This document shows, piece after piece, positions 26,485 through 34,144 of a DNA stretch of 34,144 nucleotides; the stretch's first letter is position 1; the number at the start of each line of letters is the position of its first letter. The stretch spans positions 1 through 34,144 of the forward strand of contig JAWKUK010000037.1 of assembly GCA_041398605.1 (NCBI GenBank), given 5' to 3'. A program made the translations under genes and the position numbers. This stretch comes from JAWKUK01 sp041398605 (GTDB lineage Bacteria; Planctomycetota; UBA1135; GCA-002686595). The notes beneath the pieces were generated by a model. That model had not been told where the DNA came from. It worked only from the letters and a program-made list of their open reading frames with translations, and did no database searches.

Positions 26485-27906
26485 GTGTTGCGGCGCGGCG
26501 ATCGGGTTCGGCACCACCTGTACGGAACGGGCACCGTGACAGCACGCTTGGTGCTGGAGCGATTCCTCGTGTCGTTCGACAATGCCCCCCATCTGCCGCG
26601 CACCATGACCGAGAGCGAGCTCGCACCTGAACAGGCCGCGCTCGCTCAAGAGGCCTCTGCGAACACTCCTGCTGCGGTGTCGCGCGCGCGCCCGGCCAAG
26701 CCGAGCGCGGTGAAGCCGACAGCGACCTCCACCGCACCCGTTCCAACCCACGAATCGCTGGATCGTGAGGAGGCATGGCAGACGCTGGAAGCGCTGCGCC
26801 TCGGCGTGGTTCCCGCGCGAGGAGTGCGCGAGTACACGGTTGCCCGGGATATGGAATTGGCCTCGGTCGATCAGATGCTGCGCGACGGTCAGGGTTGCCG
26901 CGTTGTGTGGGGCGACTATGGCGCGGGCAAGACGCACCTCTTGGAAGCGGCCGAGCAGCTCGCGCTGGAGCGCAACTACGCCGTCGCACGGGTGACCCTC
27001 GACCCGACCGAGCACGGGCTGCAACATCCGCTGCGCCTCTATCGCGCGATCGCCGAGCGTGTGCGTTCGCTGCAGCACGCGCAGCCCGGCATCGAACACA
27101 TCCTGGATCGCCTGGTCGACAGCAGCGCGCACAACTCGGTCGATGGTGCCTCGTTCAGCCGTTTCCTGAGCCCGTACACGTTCATGGCGCGCCACGGCGA
27201 GGCGCTCCTGACCGAGAAGTTCACCGGCTACGTCCGCGGCGAGGGCGTACCGATCGAGGTCCTGAACCAGTGCCTCACCATACTCGGTTGGCGCGGACCA
27301 CGGCTGCTGGCGATGCCGGACTACCGCACCTATGGGCGGATGTATGTGCACATCATCGGGACCCTCGCCGCCTGGTGCAAGGACGCTGGTTTGGCGGGTT
27401 TGGCGCTGTTCTTTGACGAGTTCGAGCGCGTCGACGCTTTGCCGTCGCAAGAGCGGCTCCTGGCGCTGGAGGTCTTCCGCCACTACGCGGCTGTACTGAT
27501 GACGCCGACGGACCTCGTCTTCGATCCAGAATCGCTATACCGCGGAGGCCACGACGTTCACCGTGCCTTGCCCCTGCGGTTCAAGCGCGACCTCCCTCTG
27601 GTTGGGATGTTCGCGCTGACCCCGCTCGGTGATATCGAAGCGAGCTACCGAAAGACGACGCTGTCGAATCAGTACGACCTGCGGCTCGCACCTCTCGCGC
27701 GGCGCGACGTGCTGACCCTCGTGCCGCGCATCGCGTCGCTGTACCAGCGCGCCTACCCAGATTACGAGCTCGCGCCCGACACCCTGGCGCGAGTACGCGA
27801 GCTGGTCGAGCGGGCTCTGTCGGGCGGCGACGACAGCTTCCGCGCCGCGGTGCGTGCGATCGTATTCAGCTTGGATGCGGCGCGCCTAGGCCGCCTCTCG
27901 CGGTGA
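26485..27906 (+). CDS. BrxD/DUF2791-like ATPase, copy 2, with Tudor/SH3-like N-terminus
   Basis: The protein has 473 residues from a GTG at 26485; GGAG nine bases upstream supports the start. Residues 1-35 (RRGDRVRHHLYGTGTVTARL...FLVSFDN) have the GD-V-H--YG-G-V---...V-FD form of the small Tudor/SH3-like barrel seen at the C-terminus of UvrD/PcrA helicases. An Ala/Pro-rich linker covers about 44-90. The ATPase domain has Walker A GDYGAGKT at 143-150 and Walker B LALFFDEFE with DE at 311-312, and belongs with the BrxD/DUF2791 ATPases. Its C-terminal half is helical. The stop codon overlaps the helicase start as GTGA, so ATPase and helicase are translationally coupled. I infer an ATPase that loads or regulates the helicase on DNA. 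Confidence 0.83.
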   Translation: MLRRGDRVRHHLYGTGTVTARLVLERFLVSFDNAPHLPRTMTESELAPEQAALAQEASANTPAAVSRARPAKPSAVKPTATSTAPVPTHESLDREEAWQTLEALRLGVVPARGVREYTVARDMELASVDQMLRDGQGCRVVWGDYGAGKTHLLEAAEQLALERNYAVARVTLDPTEHGLQHPLRLYRAIAERVRSLQHAQPGIEHILDRLVDSSAHNSVDGASFSRFLSPYTFMARHGEALLTEKFTGYVRGEGVPIEVLNQCLTILGWRGPRLLAMPDYRTYGRMYVHIIGTLAAWCKDAGLAGLALFFDEFERVDALPSQERLLALEVFRHYAAVLMTPTDLVFDPESLYRGGHDVHRALPLRFKRDLPLVGMFALTPLGDIEASYRKTTLSNQYDLRLAPLARRDVLTLVPRIASLYQRAYPDYELAPDTLARVRELVERALSGGDDSFRAAVRAIVFSLDAARLGRLSR

Positions 27907-29909
27907 CTCGGGCGGCCACGATGTCCGTCGATCGCACCCACTTGCCCCGCACGTTCGGGCCCTGGTTCACACGCTTCCAGGGCCTGACTGCGGTGCAGCA
28001 GCAAGCGATCCCGCCGATCGTCGCGGGCCATGACGTCCTCCTGTGCTCTGCTACCGCCAGCGGCAAGACGGAGGCCTACGCGGCGCCCGCTGCAGAGCGC
28101 GCCGCTGCGCGTAACAACGCCCCCGCGACGGTCTTGATCCTCTCGCCCACGCGCGCGCTAGCCAACGACCTCAAGCGTCGCTTGGAAGGCCCGATGTCGC
28201 TCGTCGGCGTCACCTTCGGCCGGTACACCGGAGAGCACAAAGAGCGCAGCGCCGGCGGCCTGTGCGCCGTGACCGTCTTGACGCCCGAGGCGCTCGATTC
28301 GCTCTTGACTCGGCGGGCCTCGGCCCTACGCCAGACCTGCATGGTGGTCATCGACGAGGTGCATGTCATCGACGGCACCCCCCGCGGCGACCACCTGCGG
28401 GTCCTCCTGCACCGCCTCACGCTGACGAGCCAGCATCCGATTCAGCGGGTCGCGGTCAGCGCGACCGTGGACGACCCCGAGGCGCTCGCGGCGCGTTACT
28501 TGAGCGCCGACCACGTGCAGGTCATCGTCCCGGGCTCCAGGCGCCTCTTGGGCCGAGCCTTCGACAAACGCACACCCGAGGCCCTGCGCGAGCACCTCAA
28601 TACCCTCGCGGACGCAGGCCTGCGCAAGATCCTGATCTTCTGCAGGAGCCGCAATCAAGTCGAGACGCTCTCGTCGAAGCTGAAGGGTCACACCCGCTTC
28701 GGTGACGCAGTCTTCGCGCACCACGGCTCATTGGCGCAGATCCAACGCGAGCGGACCGAGCGCCAGTTCCTCGCAGCCACAGCGGGCATCTGCTTCGCGA
28801 CGCTCACCCTCGAGATGGGCATCGATATCGGCACCGTCGACTACGTCTTGCTGGCAGACGTGCCGAGCGACGTCGCCAGCCTTTTGCAGCGCATCGGCCG
28901 CGGCGGCCGCCGTGGAGACACTACGCGCTTCGGCTTCATCACGGACAACGCCGCCGAGCTGCACATCCTGCAAACCCTCGTCGCCCTGGCCAAAGAAGGC
29001 CGCTTCGCAGGCCGCCCCTACGGCTTCCGCCCTTCGGTCTTCGTGCAGCAGGCACTGACAACCGCCTGCGCGGGCTCCTACATCGAGCCGCCGGACATCG
29101 ATCGCTTGATTCCACCGGACATCGCGCCGCTCTTGGGTCCCGCCTTCAGCGCTCGCCTCTTGGAGGCCATGCTCGAAGCGAGCCTCCTCGAACGCGCCGG
29201 TCCCGGCCGCTTCGTCGCGACCGAGGCGATCGAGCGCCGGTTCGAGCGCGGTGAGCTGCACGGCAATATCGACGAGGCCCCCAGTGAAGAGGTCGTCGAC
29301 CGACTCACCGGCGACGTCGTGGGCCACCTCGAAGGTGTCAACTCGCGCCGCATCGAGTTCGGCGGCCGCGATCGCTCGATCGTCGCCCGCCGCGGCGGCC
29401 GGATCCTGACCGACGCCGGCCGCGACGGCCTCCCCGCGCGCTTTCGGTCGAGCGGATCCCCGTCGGTGTCCCTGCGCCAAGGCCGCGCCATGGTCGAGGC
29501 CCTGGGTGTCCCCGACCACGCCATCGTGCTCGTGCGCTGTGACGGTGAGCTGCGCGCACTACACGGCCTCGGAACCCTCGGCGAGCTGCTCTTCCTGGCT
29601 GCGCTCGAACGCGCCGGCGTCTCGTCGGGCGCTTCAAACGCCTATGCGACCGTCCTGGGCGGGAGCCTGGAGTCCGTTCCGCTCCCTACGGAAGACGACA
29701 TCGAGGACCTCGTGCGGAAGCGCGCTGGCTCGCTGGCACGGTTGACTCAAGCAGGCCCGTGGCGCAAGGGCCTGCCCGAGGACGTGCACCTCCGCGCGCT
29801 GCGCCAGATGGCAGGCTTGGACGAAGCGGCCGCATGGCTCCGCGGCGCGCGGGTCGTGGCATGGGAAGAGCCGCCGGCGCTGTGCTCGACCGTGCTGCCG
29901 CTCCTCTAA
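27903..29909 (+). CDS. Lhr/BrxHI-type DEVH-box helicase
   Basis: This superfamily 2 helicase has 668 residues. The motifs appear in order: Q-motif region FQGLTAVQQQAI; motif I SATASGKT at 49-56; Ia SPTRALANDL; Ib TPEALDSLL; motif II DEVH at 151-154; III SAT at 186-188; IV ILIFCRSRNQVETL; V ATLTLEMGIDIG; and VI QRIGRGGRRG at 329-338. The DEVH box and the LEMGIDIG...QRIGRGGR block are typical of Lhr-like helicases, which include BrxHI of BREX. After the helicase core there is a winged-helix-like and beta-rich region of about 300 residues; the whole is much shorter than long Lhr. The start is the GTG at 27903 overlapping the previous stop; an ATG at 27921 is an alternative. It is the last gene of the operon and the likely motor on nucleic acid. 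Confidence 0.88.
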   Translation: MTRAATMSVDRTHLPRTFGPWFTRFQGLTAVQQQAIPPIVAGHDVLLCSATASGKTEAYAAPAAERAAARNNAPATVLILSPTRALANDLKRRLEGPMSLVGVTFGRYTGEHKERSAGGLCAVTVLTPEALDSLLTRRASALRQTCMVVIDEVHVIDGTPRGDHLRVLLHRLTLTSQHPIQRVAVSATVDDPEALAARYLSADHVQVIVPGSRRLLGRAFDKRTPEALREHLNTLADAGLRKILIFCRSRNQVETLSSKLKGHTRFGDAVFAHHGSLAQIQRERTERQFLAATAGICFATLTLEMGIDIGTVDYVLLADVPSDVASLLQRIGRGGRRGDTTRFGFITDNAAELHILQTLVALAKEGRFAGRPYGFRPSVFVQQALTTACAGSYIEPPDIDRLIPPDIAPLLGPAFSARLLEAMLEASLLERAGPGRFVATEAIERRFERGELHGNIDEAPSEEVVDRLTGDVVGHLEGVNSRRIEFGGRDRSIVARRGGRILTDAGRDGLPARFRSSGSPSVSLRQGRAMVEALGVPDHAIVLVRCDGELRALHGLGTLGELLFLAALERAGVSSGASNAYATVLGGSLESVPLPTEDDIEDLVRKRAGSLARLTQAGPWRKGLPEDVHLRALRQMAGLDEAAAWLRGARVVAWEEPPALCSTVLPLL

Positions 29910-30276
29910 GCAGGCAGAGGGCGAGCCCCTGACCGGTGTCGAGGGCACGAGCTCTCGCGCAGTCTGGGCCACAGACGCTCCGGCGCGTGAGCCTGCGCAG
30001 CGGACAGATTCTGACCGCGGCGCAGGTCTGGCTCCGCCTTCGGAGCCCGCCTTCGGGGTCATGCGGGTCCGAACCCGCTCCGAGCCTCGCCCGCCCCTCG
30101 CTGAGCACGAGGCGCGAGCTGGGTTGCCGTATCAACTGAGCGCCGGTAGGGTCGAATGAGGGGGACAGTCCCCCACAACCGCCCTGGTCGCACGCTCACG
30201 CGCGCCCGACATCGTGAGCAGCGCGGCGCAAGGGGAAGCTCGCTGTGCGGGCGGTCGCCCGCTGAGGATCTCTGCC
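29910..30276. other. Intergenic region after the ATPase-helicase operon
   Basis: About 365 bases with no convincing gene. It contains one clear hairpin (separate entry) and several short GC-rich repeats, and ends with GAGG at 30264-30267 ahead of the next start. Confidence 0.4.
30030..30047 (+). terminator. Hairpin, possible terminator of the operon
   Basis: GGCTCCGCCTTCGGAGCC forms a perfect 7-bp stem with a 4-base loop, about 120 bases after the helicase stop. No T-run follows, so it is not a classical intrinsic terminator; it may be a transcript-end stabiliser or chance. Confidence 0.3.
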
Positions 30277-31248
30277 ATGAAGAATCGCCACCCCCACCTC
30301 TCGCTCGCGCTGGCGCTCAGCTGCGCGACGGCCTTCGCCCAGGGCCAGTACACAGGCACCTACAACGAGAGCGCCCCGCCTCACGACCTCTCGAACGATC
30401 GGAGCGCGCCGACCCCGATTCTGACGGCCTTGCCCGGGCCGTATCTGGTCATCGCCACACAGCAGGGCGACGCCGCCGGCCGCGACATCGACTACTTTTT
30501 GGTGAGCGTGCCGACAGGGTTCTCATTGGTGTCCGTCCGCGTGCGCGACTACGTCGGCGCGCCCAACGACAACGCGTTCCTCGGCGTCCAAGCTGGTCCG
30601 GTCATCGGTGTGGACCCCGCCGCCCCGAACCCGGCGCCGTTGCTCGGCGGCGCGGTGTATGGCGCGAGCGATATCGGCACAGACGTATTGCCGCGCATGG
30701 GGACCCTGGCTGGGGCGATCGGGTTCACGGGGCCGTTGCCTGCGGGTCAGTACAGCTTCTGGCTCAACCAGACAGGCGCGCCCTCGACGGTGTCGCTCGA
30801 ACTGGAGATTGGCGCGCAGGGGCTCGGCGCGGCGTACTGCACTGACGGCCAGCCCAACTCGACCGGCGTCGTCGGCGGCCTCGAGGCCCTCGGCACGCCG
30901 TCGATCGCCGCGAACGACCTGCGCCTCCGCGCGTTCGACCTCCCTCAGCAGGCGTTTGGCTACTTGATCGACTCGCGCACTGCTGGGTACATCCTAGGCG
31001 TCTCGAGCCAAATGCGGCTCTTGTGCCTCAGCGGCGACATCGGCCGCTACTACGCCCAAGTCCAGAGCACCGGCGGCACGGGCGAGGTCACGACGCTCAT
31101 CGATCCGCTCGCGCTGCCGCAACCCAATGGCGTGCGCGCGGCGCTCGCAGGCGAGACGTGGCACTTCCAGCTCTGGCACCGCGACGTGCAGTTCGGCGCG
31201 ACGACCAGCAACTTCACGCATGGCTGGGCGCTGACGTTCCAACCGTAA
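30277..31248 (+). CDS. Secreted protein with planctomycete C-terminal module
   Basis: From the ATG at 30277 the protein has 323 residues; GAGG about ten bases upstream supports this start. The signal peptide is MKNRHPHLSLALALSCATAF followed by AQ. The N-terminal domain (about 20-185) is beta-rich with no motif I can name; it contains SAPTPILTALPGPYLVIATQ and GPLPAGQYSFWLNQTGAPST, the style of bacterial pre-peptidase-like domains. The last 140 residues are the shared tail: YCTDGQPNSTG, QMRLLCLSGDIGRYY, and GETWHFQLWHRDVQFGATTS. The tail's usual final TSN-TDAVSV is altered to TSNFTHGWALTF. It is probably an exported surface protein. It is followed in the same direction by a second protein with the same tail. 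Confidence 0.83.
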   Translation: MKNRHPHLSLALALSCATAFAQGQYTGTYNESAPPHDLSNDRSAPTPILTALPGPYLVIATQQGDAAGRDIDYFLVSVPTGFSLVSVRVRDYVGAPNDNAFLGVQAGPVIGVDPAAPNPAPLLGGAVYGASDIGTDVLPRMGTLAGAIGFTGPLPAGQYSFWLNQTGAPSTVSLELEIGAQGLGAAYCTDGQPNSTGVVGGLEALGTPSIAANDLRLRAFDLPQQAFGYLIDSRTAGYILGVSSQMRLLCLSGDIGRYYAQVQSTGGTGEVTTLIDPLALPQPNGVRAALAGETWHFQLWHRDVQFGATTSNFTHGWALTFQP

Positions 31249-31523
31249 GGCCGACCGAGGCGCGGGGTGCCGCGAAGATGGCTCAGTTGGACGGCGCCCA
31301 CAGAACCTCGGCGAGGTCTTGCGCGAGAGGCTGGACCCCAGCAGCGACGGCGCAGCGGCGAGAGCGCCGCAGGGCGATGTGTGAGGCCGAGGTCGCGCCA
31401 GGCCGGTCACCGGACCTCGGGGCCCGAGACACCCTCTCCTGGGCGGCTAACCACCGGATGCAATTCGGGTCCTTGATCCAAGGACCGCGTTACGTTTCGG
31501 CGCGCGTGGGGTCTGCCCCCTCG

Positions 31524-32591
31524 ATGTCCATGAAGCTGCACTCCCACTACCTCACGACAGCCCTGGCGCTGACGGCTGTCGCCCAGGCGCAGGTGGTCTA
31601 CGACGCCGGGACGCCGGGGAACCCGCTCGTCGCCCCGTCGCCCACGGCGCAGGGATGGACCGAATCGATCGCTGGGACAGGCTCGGCCGGCCCGCTGTCA
31701 CCCGACCCGAACGCGCCGATGAACTCCTGGCAATTTGCCGACAGCGGCCCAGGGCGAGTGCAGTACACGCACGCGCATCCGTGGCTCGGCACTCAGAGCT
31801 ACGAGTTCGAGCTCGTGATGCGTCCGCTTGGAGGCCAGATCTACCTGGAGGTCGTGGCAGGCTCGCTCATCGACGACAACTCCTTCTATCTGCAGCTCGA
31901 CGTCGTCGGCGCCGACCTTCAGCTCAGGAGATTCGGCGCGCCGCCCATCGTGTTTCCGAACGCAACCGACGGCTACCACTCATTCCGCTTCGTTTCTGGC
32001 TTCAGTTGGGACGACGCCTTCGTGTTCTACGATGGCACCTTCATGGGGCTGAAGCCATACGACAGCTTCGCGAACTTCAACGGCCCCCAGATGGTCTTCG
32101 GAACGAGGGACGGCATCCCGGGCCGCGCGCGAGTCCATTTCGCGCGCTTCGGCGTGCTCTACGACCATGAATGGGGCGCGCCCTATTGTGGGCCGGCTGT
32201 CGTGAACTCATCCGGACGATCGGGCACGACCCGGATGTTCGGCTCCATTCTGTTCCAGCAGAACAACATGGAGCTGCGCGCGGAGGACCTCCCGCCCCAT
32301 ACCGTCGGCTACTTTCTGGTCAGCCCGACACAAGGGGCCTCGCCCGTCGGGCAGGGCCGCCTGTGCCTCGGCGGCGCGATCGGACGCTACAATCAACCCG
32401 GAGCAGTTCAATCGTCCGGCCCAACCGGCGCGATCCACTACGCGATCGACACGTCCGGGATCCCGTCACCAACCGGCTTCGTACCGATGGCGGCGGGCCA
32501 GACTTGGAACTTCCAGTGCTGGTTCCGTGACGCAAACCCGATGACGACGTCGAACCTCACTGACGCGGTCTCGGTGTCGCTGCCAAACTGA
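31524..32591 (+). CDS. Secreted jelly-roll-like protein with planctomycete C-terminal module
   Basis: The protein has 355 residues from the ATG at 31524 (a second ATG two codons later is equally possible). The signal peptide runs through MKLHSHYLTTALALTAVAQA. The mature N-terminal domain (about 25-215) has beta strands of concanavalin/LamG style: SYEFELVMRPLGGQIYLEVV, NSFYLQLDVVGADLQLRRFG, DGYHSFRFVSGF and DDAFVFYDGTFMG, suggesting a jelly-roll fold that could bind carbohydrate. The tail is the most typical in the window: YCGPAVVNSSG, LPPHTVGYFLVSPTQG, GRLCLGGAIGRYNQPG, and GQTWNFQCWFRDANPMTTSN with a final LTDAVSVSL. It is likely a cell-surface or extracellular protein. Its frame is open far upstream to 31023, but that part overlaps the previous gene and is not natural. 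Confidence 0.83.
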   Translation: MSMKLHSHYLTTALALTAVAQAQVVYDAGTPGNPLVAPSPTAQGWTESIAGTGSAGPLSPDPNAPMNSWQFADSGPGRVQYTHAHPWLGTQSYEFELVMRPLGGQIYLEVVAGSLIDDNSFYLQLDVVGADLQLRRFGAPPIVFPNATDGYHSFRFVSGFSWDDAFVFYDGTFMGLKPYDSFANFNGPQMVFGTRDGIPGRARVHFARFGVLYDHEWGAPYCGPAVVNSSGRSGTTRMFGSILFQQNNMELRAEDLPPHTVGYFLVSPTQGASPVGQGRLCLGGAIGRYNQPGAVQSSGPTGAIHYAIDTSGIPSPTGFVPMAAGQTWNFQCWFRDANPMTTSNLTDAVSVSLPN

Positions 32592-33093
32592 GGGGCGCAC
32601 GGCACGACAGGTCACGCGCCTTGCACCAGGCTGCGCATGGCCCGCTCCGCGGCTCGATGCACGTCACCTCGATCCAAGTCCCCGCGTTTGCGCTCCCGAA
32701 CAAGTCCGTCTGACGTCCAAGCGAGGCACACGAGGCCAGCCAACGGACCTCGGGGTCTGCAACACCCGCCCTCGAGGACCTGCCCGCCTGCGCGCGCACG
32801 ATCACTCCACCGACGACGCGGCGTTCGCAATCGGCTAGGACGGCCGCAGCATCGAAGCGGTCCGCCATGGGCCGGAGACCTCATCGCCTGGGTCACACGG
32901 GCTTCGTGGTATCGTCTCCGGATCGATTGGATCGCGACCTACGAGCCACACCAGACCCTCGTGACTGCACTGCGCAGATCCAGACCGCTCGCTGAACTCC
33001 CCTTGGCACGAGAGCGGTGTGCTGGCGCAACAGACGTGAAGCAGACGTGGCGCCGGATTGAGCTCGCCGTCCACCAGCCCGAGGCACCTAGCC
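32592..33093. other. Intergenic region, no gene seen
   Basis: About 500 bases of GC-rich sequence. No open frame has a natural start or recognisable protein character, and no RNA gene or classical terminator was found. Confidence 0.45.
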
Positions 33094-33669
33094 ATGTCGA
33101 GTGATCCCCCGAAACCGAGCAGCGTCACCATTCACATGGCGGCCAGCCTGGACGGCTTCATTGCCCGCAAGGACGGCAGCACGGATTGGCTCGAGACCGC
33201 GGATCAGTTCGAAGGCGGTGAAGAGATGGACCCCGCCTATGTCGAGGCCTTCCTCAAGACCATCGACTGCTACGTGATGGGGTCGAAGACCTACGAGACG
33301 GCGCTGGGGTTCGAATCGCGGGGCTTGGGCTGGGCGTACGGCGACAAGCCGACTTTCGTGCTGACGCATCGCGAACTGCCCCGCGTGCGCGACGAGGTGC
33401 AGTTTCATGCGGGCGATCTCGCGGCATACCTGGAGAGCCTACGCGAACGCTTCGCCAGCATCTGGGTGGTCGGCGGCGGTGCGTTGGCCGGGCAATGCCT
33501 GCGACTGGGACTGGCCGATGAAGTCCGTTACTCGATCCTGCCGGTCGTCATCGGCGATGGCCTGCCGTTCTTCGCAGGCCTCGCGCAAGACGTGCCGCTG
33601 CACCTGCTGGAAGCCAAAGCGTACCGCAGCGGCATGGTCGCACTGCGCTACGCAGTGCGCGGCAGGTAA
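33094..33669 (+). CDS. RibD C-terminal/dihydrofolate reductase-like protein
   Basis: From the ATG at 33094 the protein has 191 residues. The N-terminal strand and loop VTIHMAASLDGFIARKDGST is the hallmark of the RibD-C/DHFR-like reductase family. DWLETADQFEGGEEMDP follows, then DCYVMGSKTYETALGF, where GSKTYE is the usual nucleotide-contacting turn, then KPTFVLTHRELP and IWVVGGGALAGQCLRLGLAD (glycine-rich NADPH site), and finally VRYSILPVVIGDGLPFF. These proteins are NADPH-binding reductases, but stand-alone members often have unknown substrates. The frame is open to 33058, adding 12 residues that look unnatural. The gene is isolated from its neighbours. Confidence 0.87.
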   Translation: MSSDPPKPSSVTIHMAASLDGFIARKDGSTDWLETADQFEGGEEMDPAYVEAFLKTIDCYVMGSKTYETALGFESRGLGWAYGDKPTFVLTHRELPRVRDEVQFHAGDLAAYLESLRERFASIWVVGGGALAGQCLRLGLADEVRYSILPVVIGDGLPFFAGLAQDVPLHLLEAKAYRSGMVALRYAVRGR

Positions 33670-34073
33670 GCGGCCGCGAGCCATATCGGACAGGCTGCTG
33701 TGCTTCTGCTGTGCTTCTGCTCCGCTTCTGCGCCGCTCTCGCGCGCGGTCCGGCCGTCGGCGCGCGTCGAGCCAACCGCTGGTCGCCCATCCCCCCTGGT
33801 GCTTCGCCCGCCGCACGAGTTGGCCTGGGTGGTGGCGGCGCTCATCTACGTGAGCTTCCTGACGCAGCATTGCAGCGACGACTCGCGCTGATAGCTGGCC
33901 GCGCTGGCGCTCGGCCACGACGCGCGCAGCGCCGTCGTGGTTCGGCCGATGGATCGCGATGAGCAGGGATGATCGCCTCCAGCCCCATTGCCGTGCGCAA
34001 ATCTGCTCCGTCCGGTTGAGGCGGCCACCCGCCGGCCCTACGCTCCGCGCGCTCGTTCGGTTCCCCGCTCCGC
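33670..34073. other. Intergenic region with a short tandem repeat
   Basis: About 400 bases without a convincing gene. It holds the 11-bp tandem repeat at 33698-33730 and GC-rich sequence beyond it. Confidence 0.4.
33698..33730 (+). repeat. 11-bp tandem repeat, three copies
   Basis: CTGTGCTTCTG occurs twice in direct tandem (33698-33708, 33709-33719), followed by a copy with two changes (CTCCGCTTCTG, 33720-33730) and a degenerate trace after that. Confidence 0.7.
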
Positions 34074-34144
34074 ATGGAACGTCAGCCCGAGGGCGCGAGC
34101 CTCACGCCCGCGCTCGACCAGTATGTGACCTTGCCCGGGCAGAT
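34074..34144 (+). CDS. Possible gene start running off the window (partial)
   Basis: An ATG at 34074 opens a frame that stays open to the window end, giving 23 complete codons: MERQPEGASLTPALDQYVTL and onward. The sequence has natural composition but is too short to assign to a family, and no ribosome-binding site is obvious. Confidence 0.3.
   Translation, partial: MERQPEGASLTPALDQYVTLPGQ

Noticed and set aside
25906..27483. Long antisense frame of 525 codons opposite the two ATPase genes
   Set aside because: It is a GC-driven shadow: low-complexity Arg/Gln/His-rich sequence with no motifs, opposite genes with clear Walker motifs. The same applies to the antisense frames at 23934-25526 and 28728-29519.
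24273..29909. Complete type 2 BREX locus
   Set aside because: Only BrxD-like and BrxHI-like genes are present. No PglX methyltransferase, PglZ, PglW kinase or PglY is encoded within the window on either side.
1..34144. CRISPR array, tRNA or rRNA
   Set aside because: No regularly spaced direct repeats of CRISPR size and no tRNA-like T-loop with matching stems or rRNA sequence were recognised by eye.

Overview
The window looks like chromosome of a GC-rich Planctomycetota bacterium, probably of a lineage rich in large secreted proteins. Four proteins (887-2347, 22241-23800, 30277-31248, 31524-32591) end in the same C-terminal module: a Cys-x-Asn-Ser-(T/S)-G start, an LCLGG-IGRY-like middle, and a final G(E/Q)TW-FQ-W-RD...TSN-TD. 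I know this tail from planctomycete secreted proteins. HAF repeats, FG-GAP loops, a beta-helix protein and a giant RHS protein point the same way. The phylum assignment is inference from these protein styles.

Layout. 1-784: end of a large serine recombinase, a coupled HTH protein and a possible small membrane protein. 887-2347: secreted HAF-repeat protein. 2677-4242 (minus): a reverse transcriptase of the UG/Abi/DRT antiviral type in DNA of visibly lower GC than its surroundings. 5142-8637 (minus): a three-gene operon encoding a membrane-anchored coiled-coil protein, a GspD-like secretin and a TPR lipoprotein. 9053-16991: a 2174-residue RHS/YD-repeat protein with dockerin-like loops inside its core region and a Cys-rich tip, followed one base later by a secreted partner. 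17173-18772: an IS4-family insertion sequence with perfect 26-bp inverted repeats and a frameshift near the transposase N-terminus. 19150-23800: a beta-helix protein, an antisense gene remnant, a DUF1579 lipoprotein and a VCBS/FG-GAP protein.

24273-29909 is the most interesting block. Four genes are packed head to tail (gaps of 1 and 3 bases, then a 4-base overlap). They encode an uncharacterised protein, two different BrxD/DUF2791-type P-loop ATPases and an Lhr/BrxHI-type DEVH helicase. BrxD and BrxHI belong to type 2 BREX phage exclusion, but none of the BREX hallmark genes (pglX, pglZ, pglW/Y) are here. This looks like a stand-alone ATPase-ATPase-helicase system, plausibly defensive. The second ATPase carries an N-terminal Tudor/SH3-like segment.

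30277-34144: two more secreted proteins with the planctomycete tail, a RibD-C/DHFR-like reductase, a short 11-bp tandem repeat, and the possible start of a gene running off the end. No tRNA, rRNA or CRISPR array was recognised.
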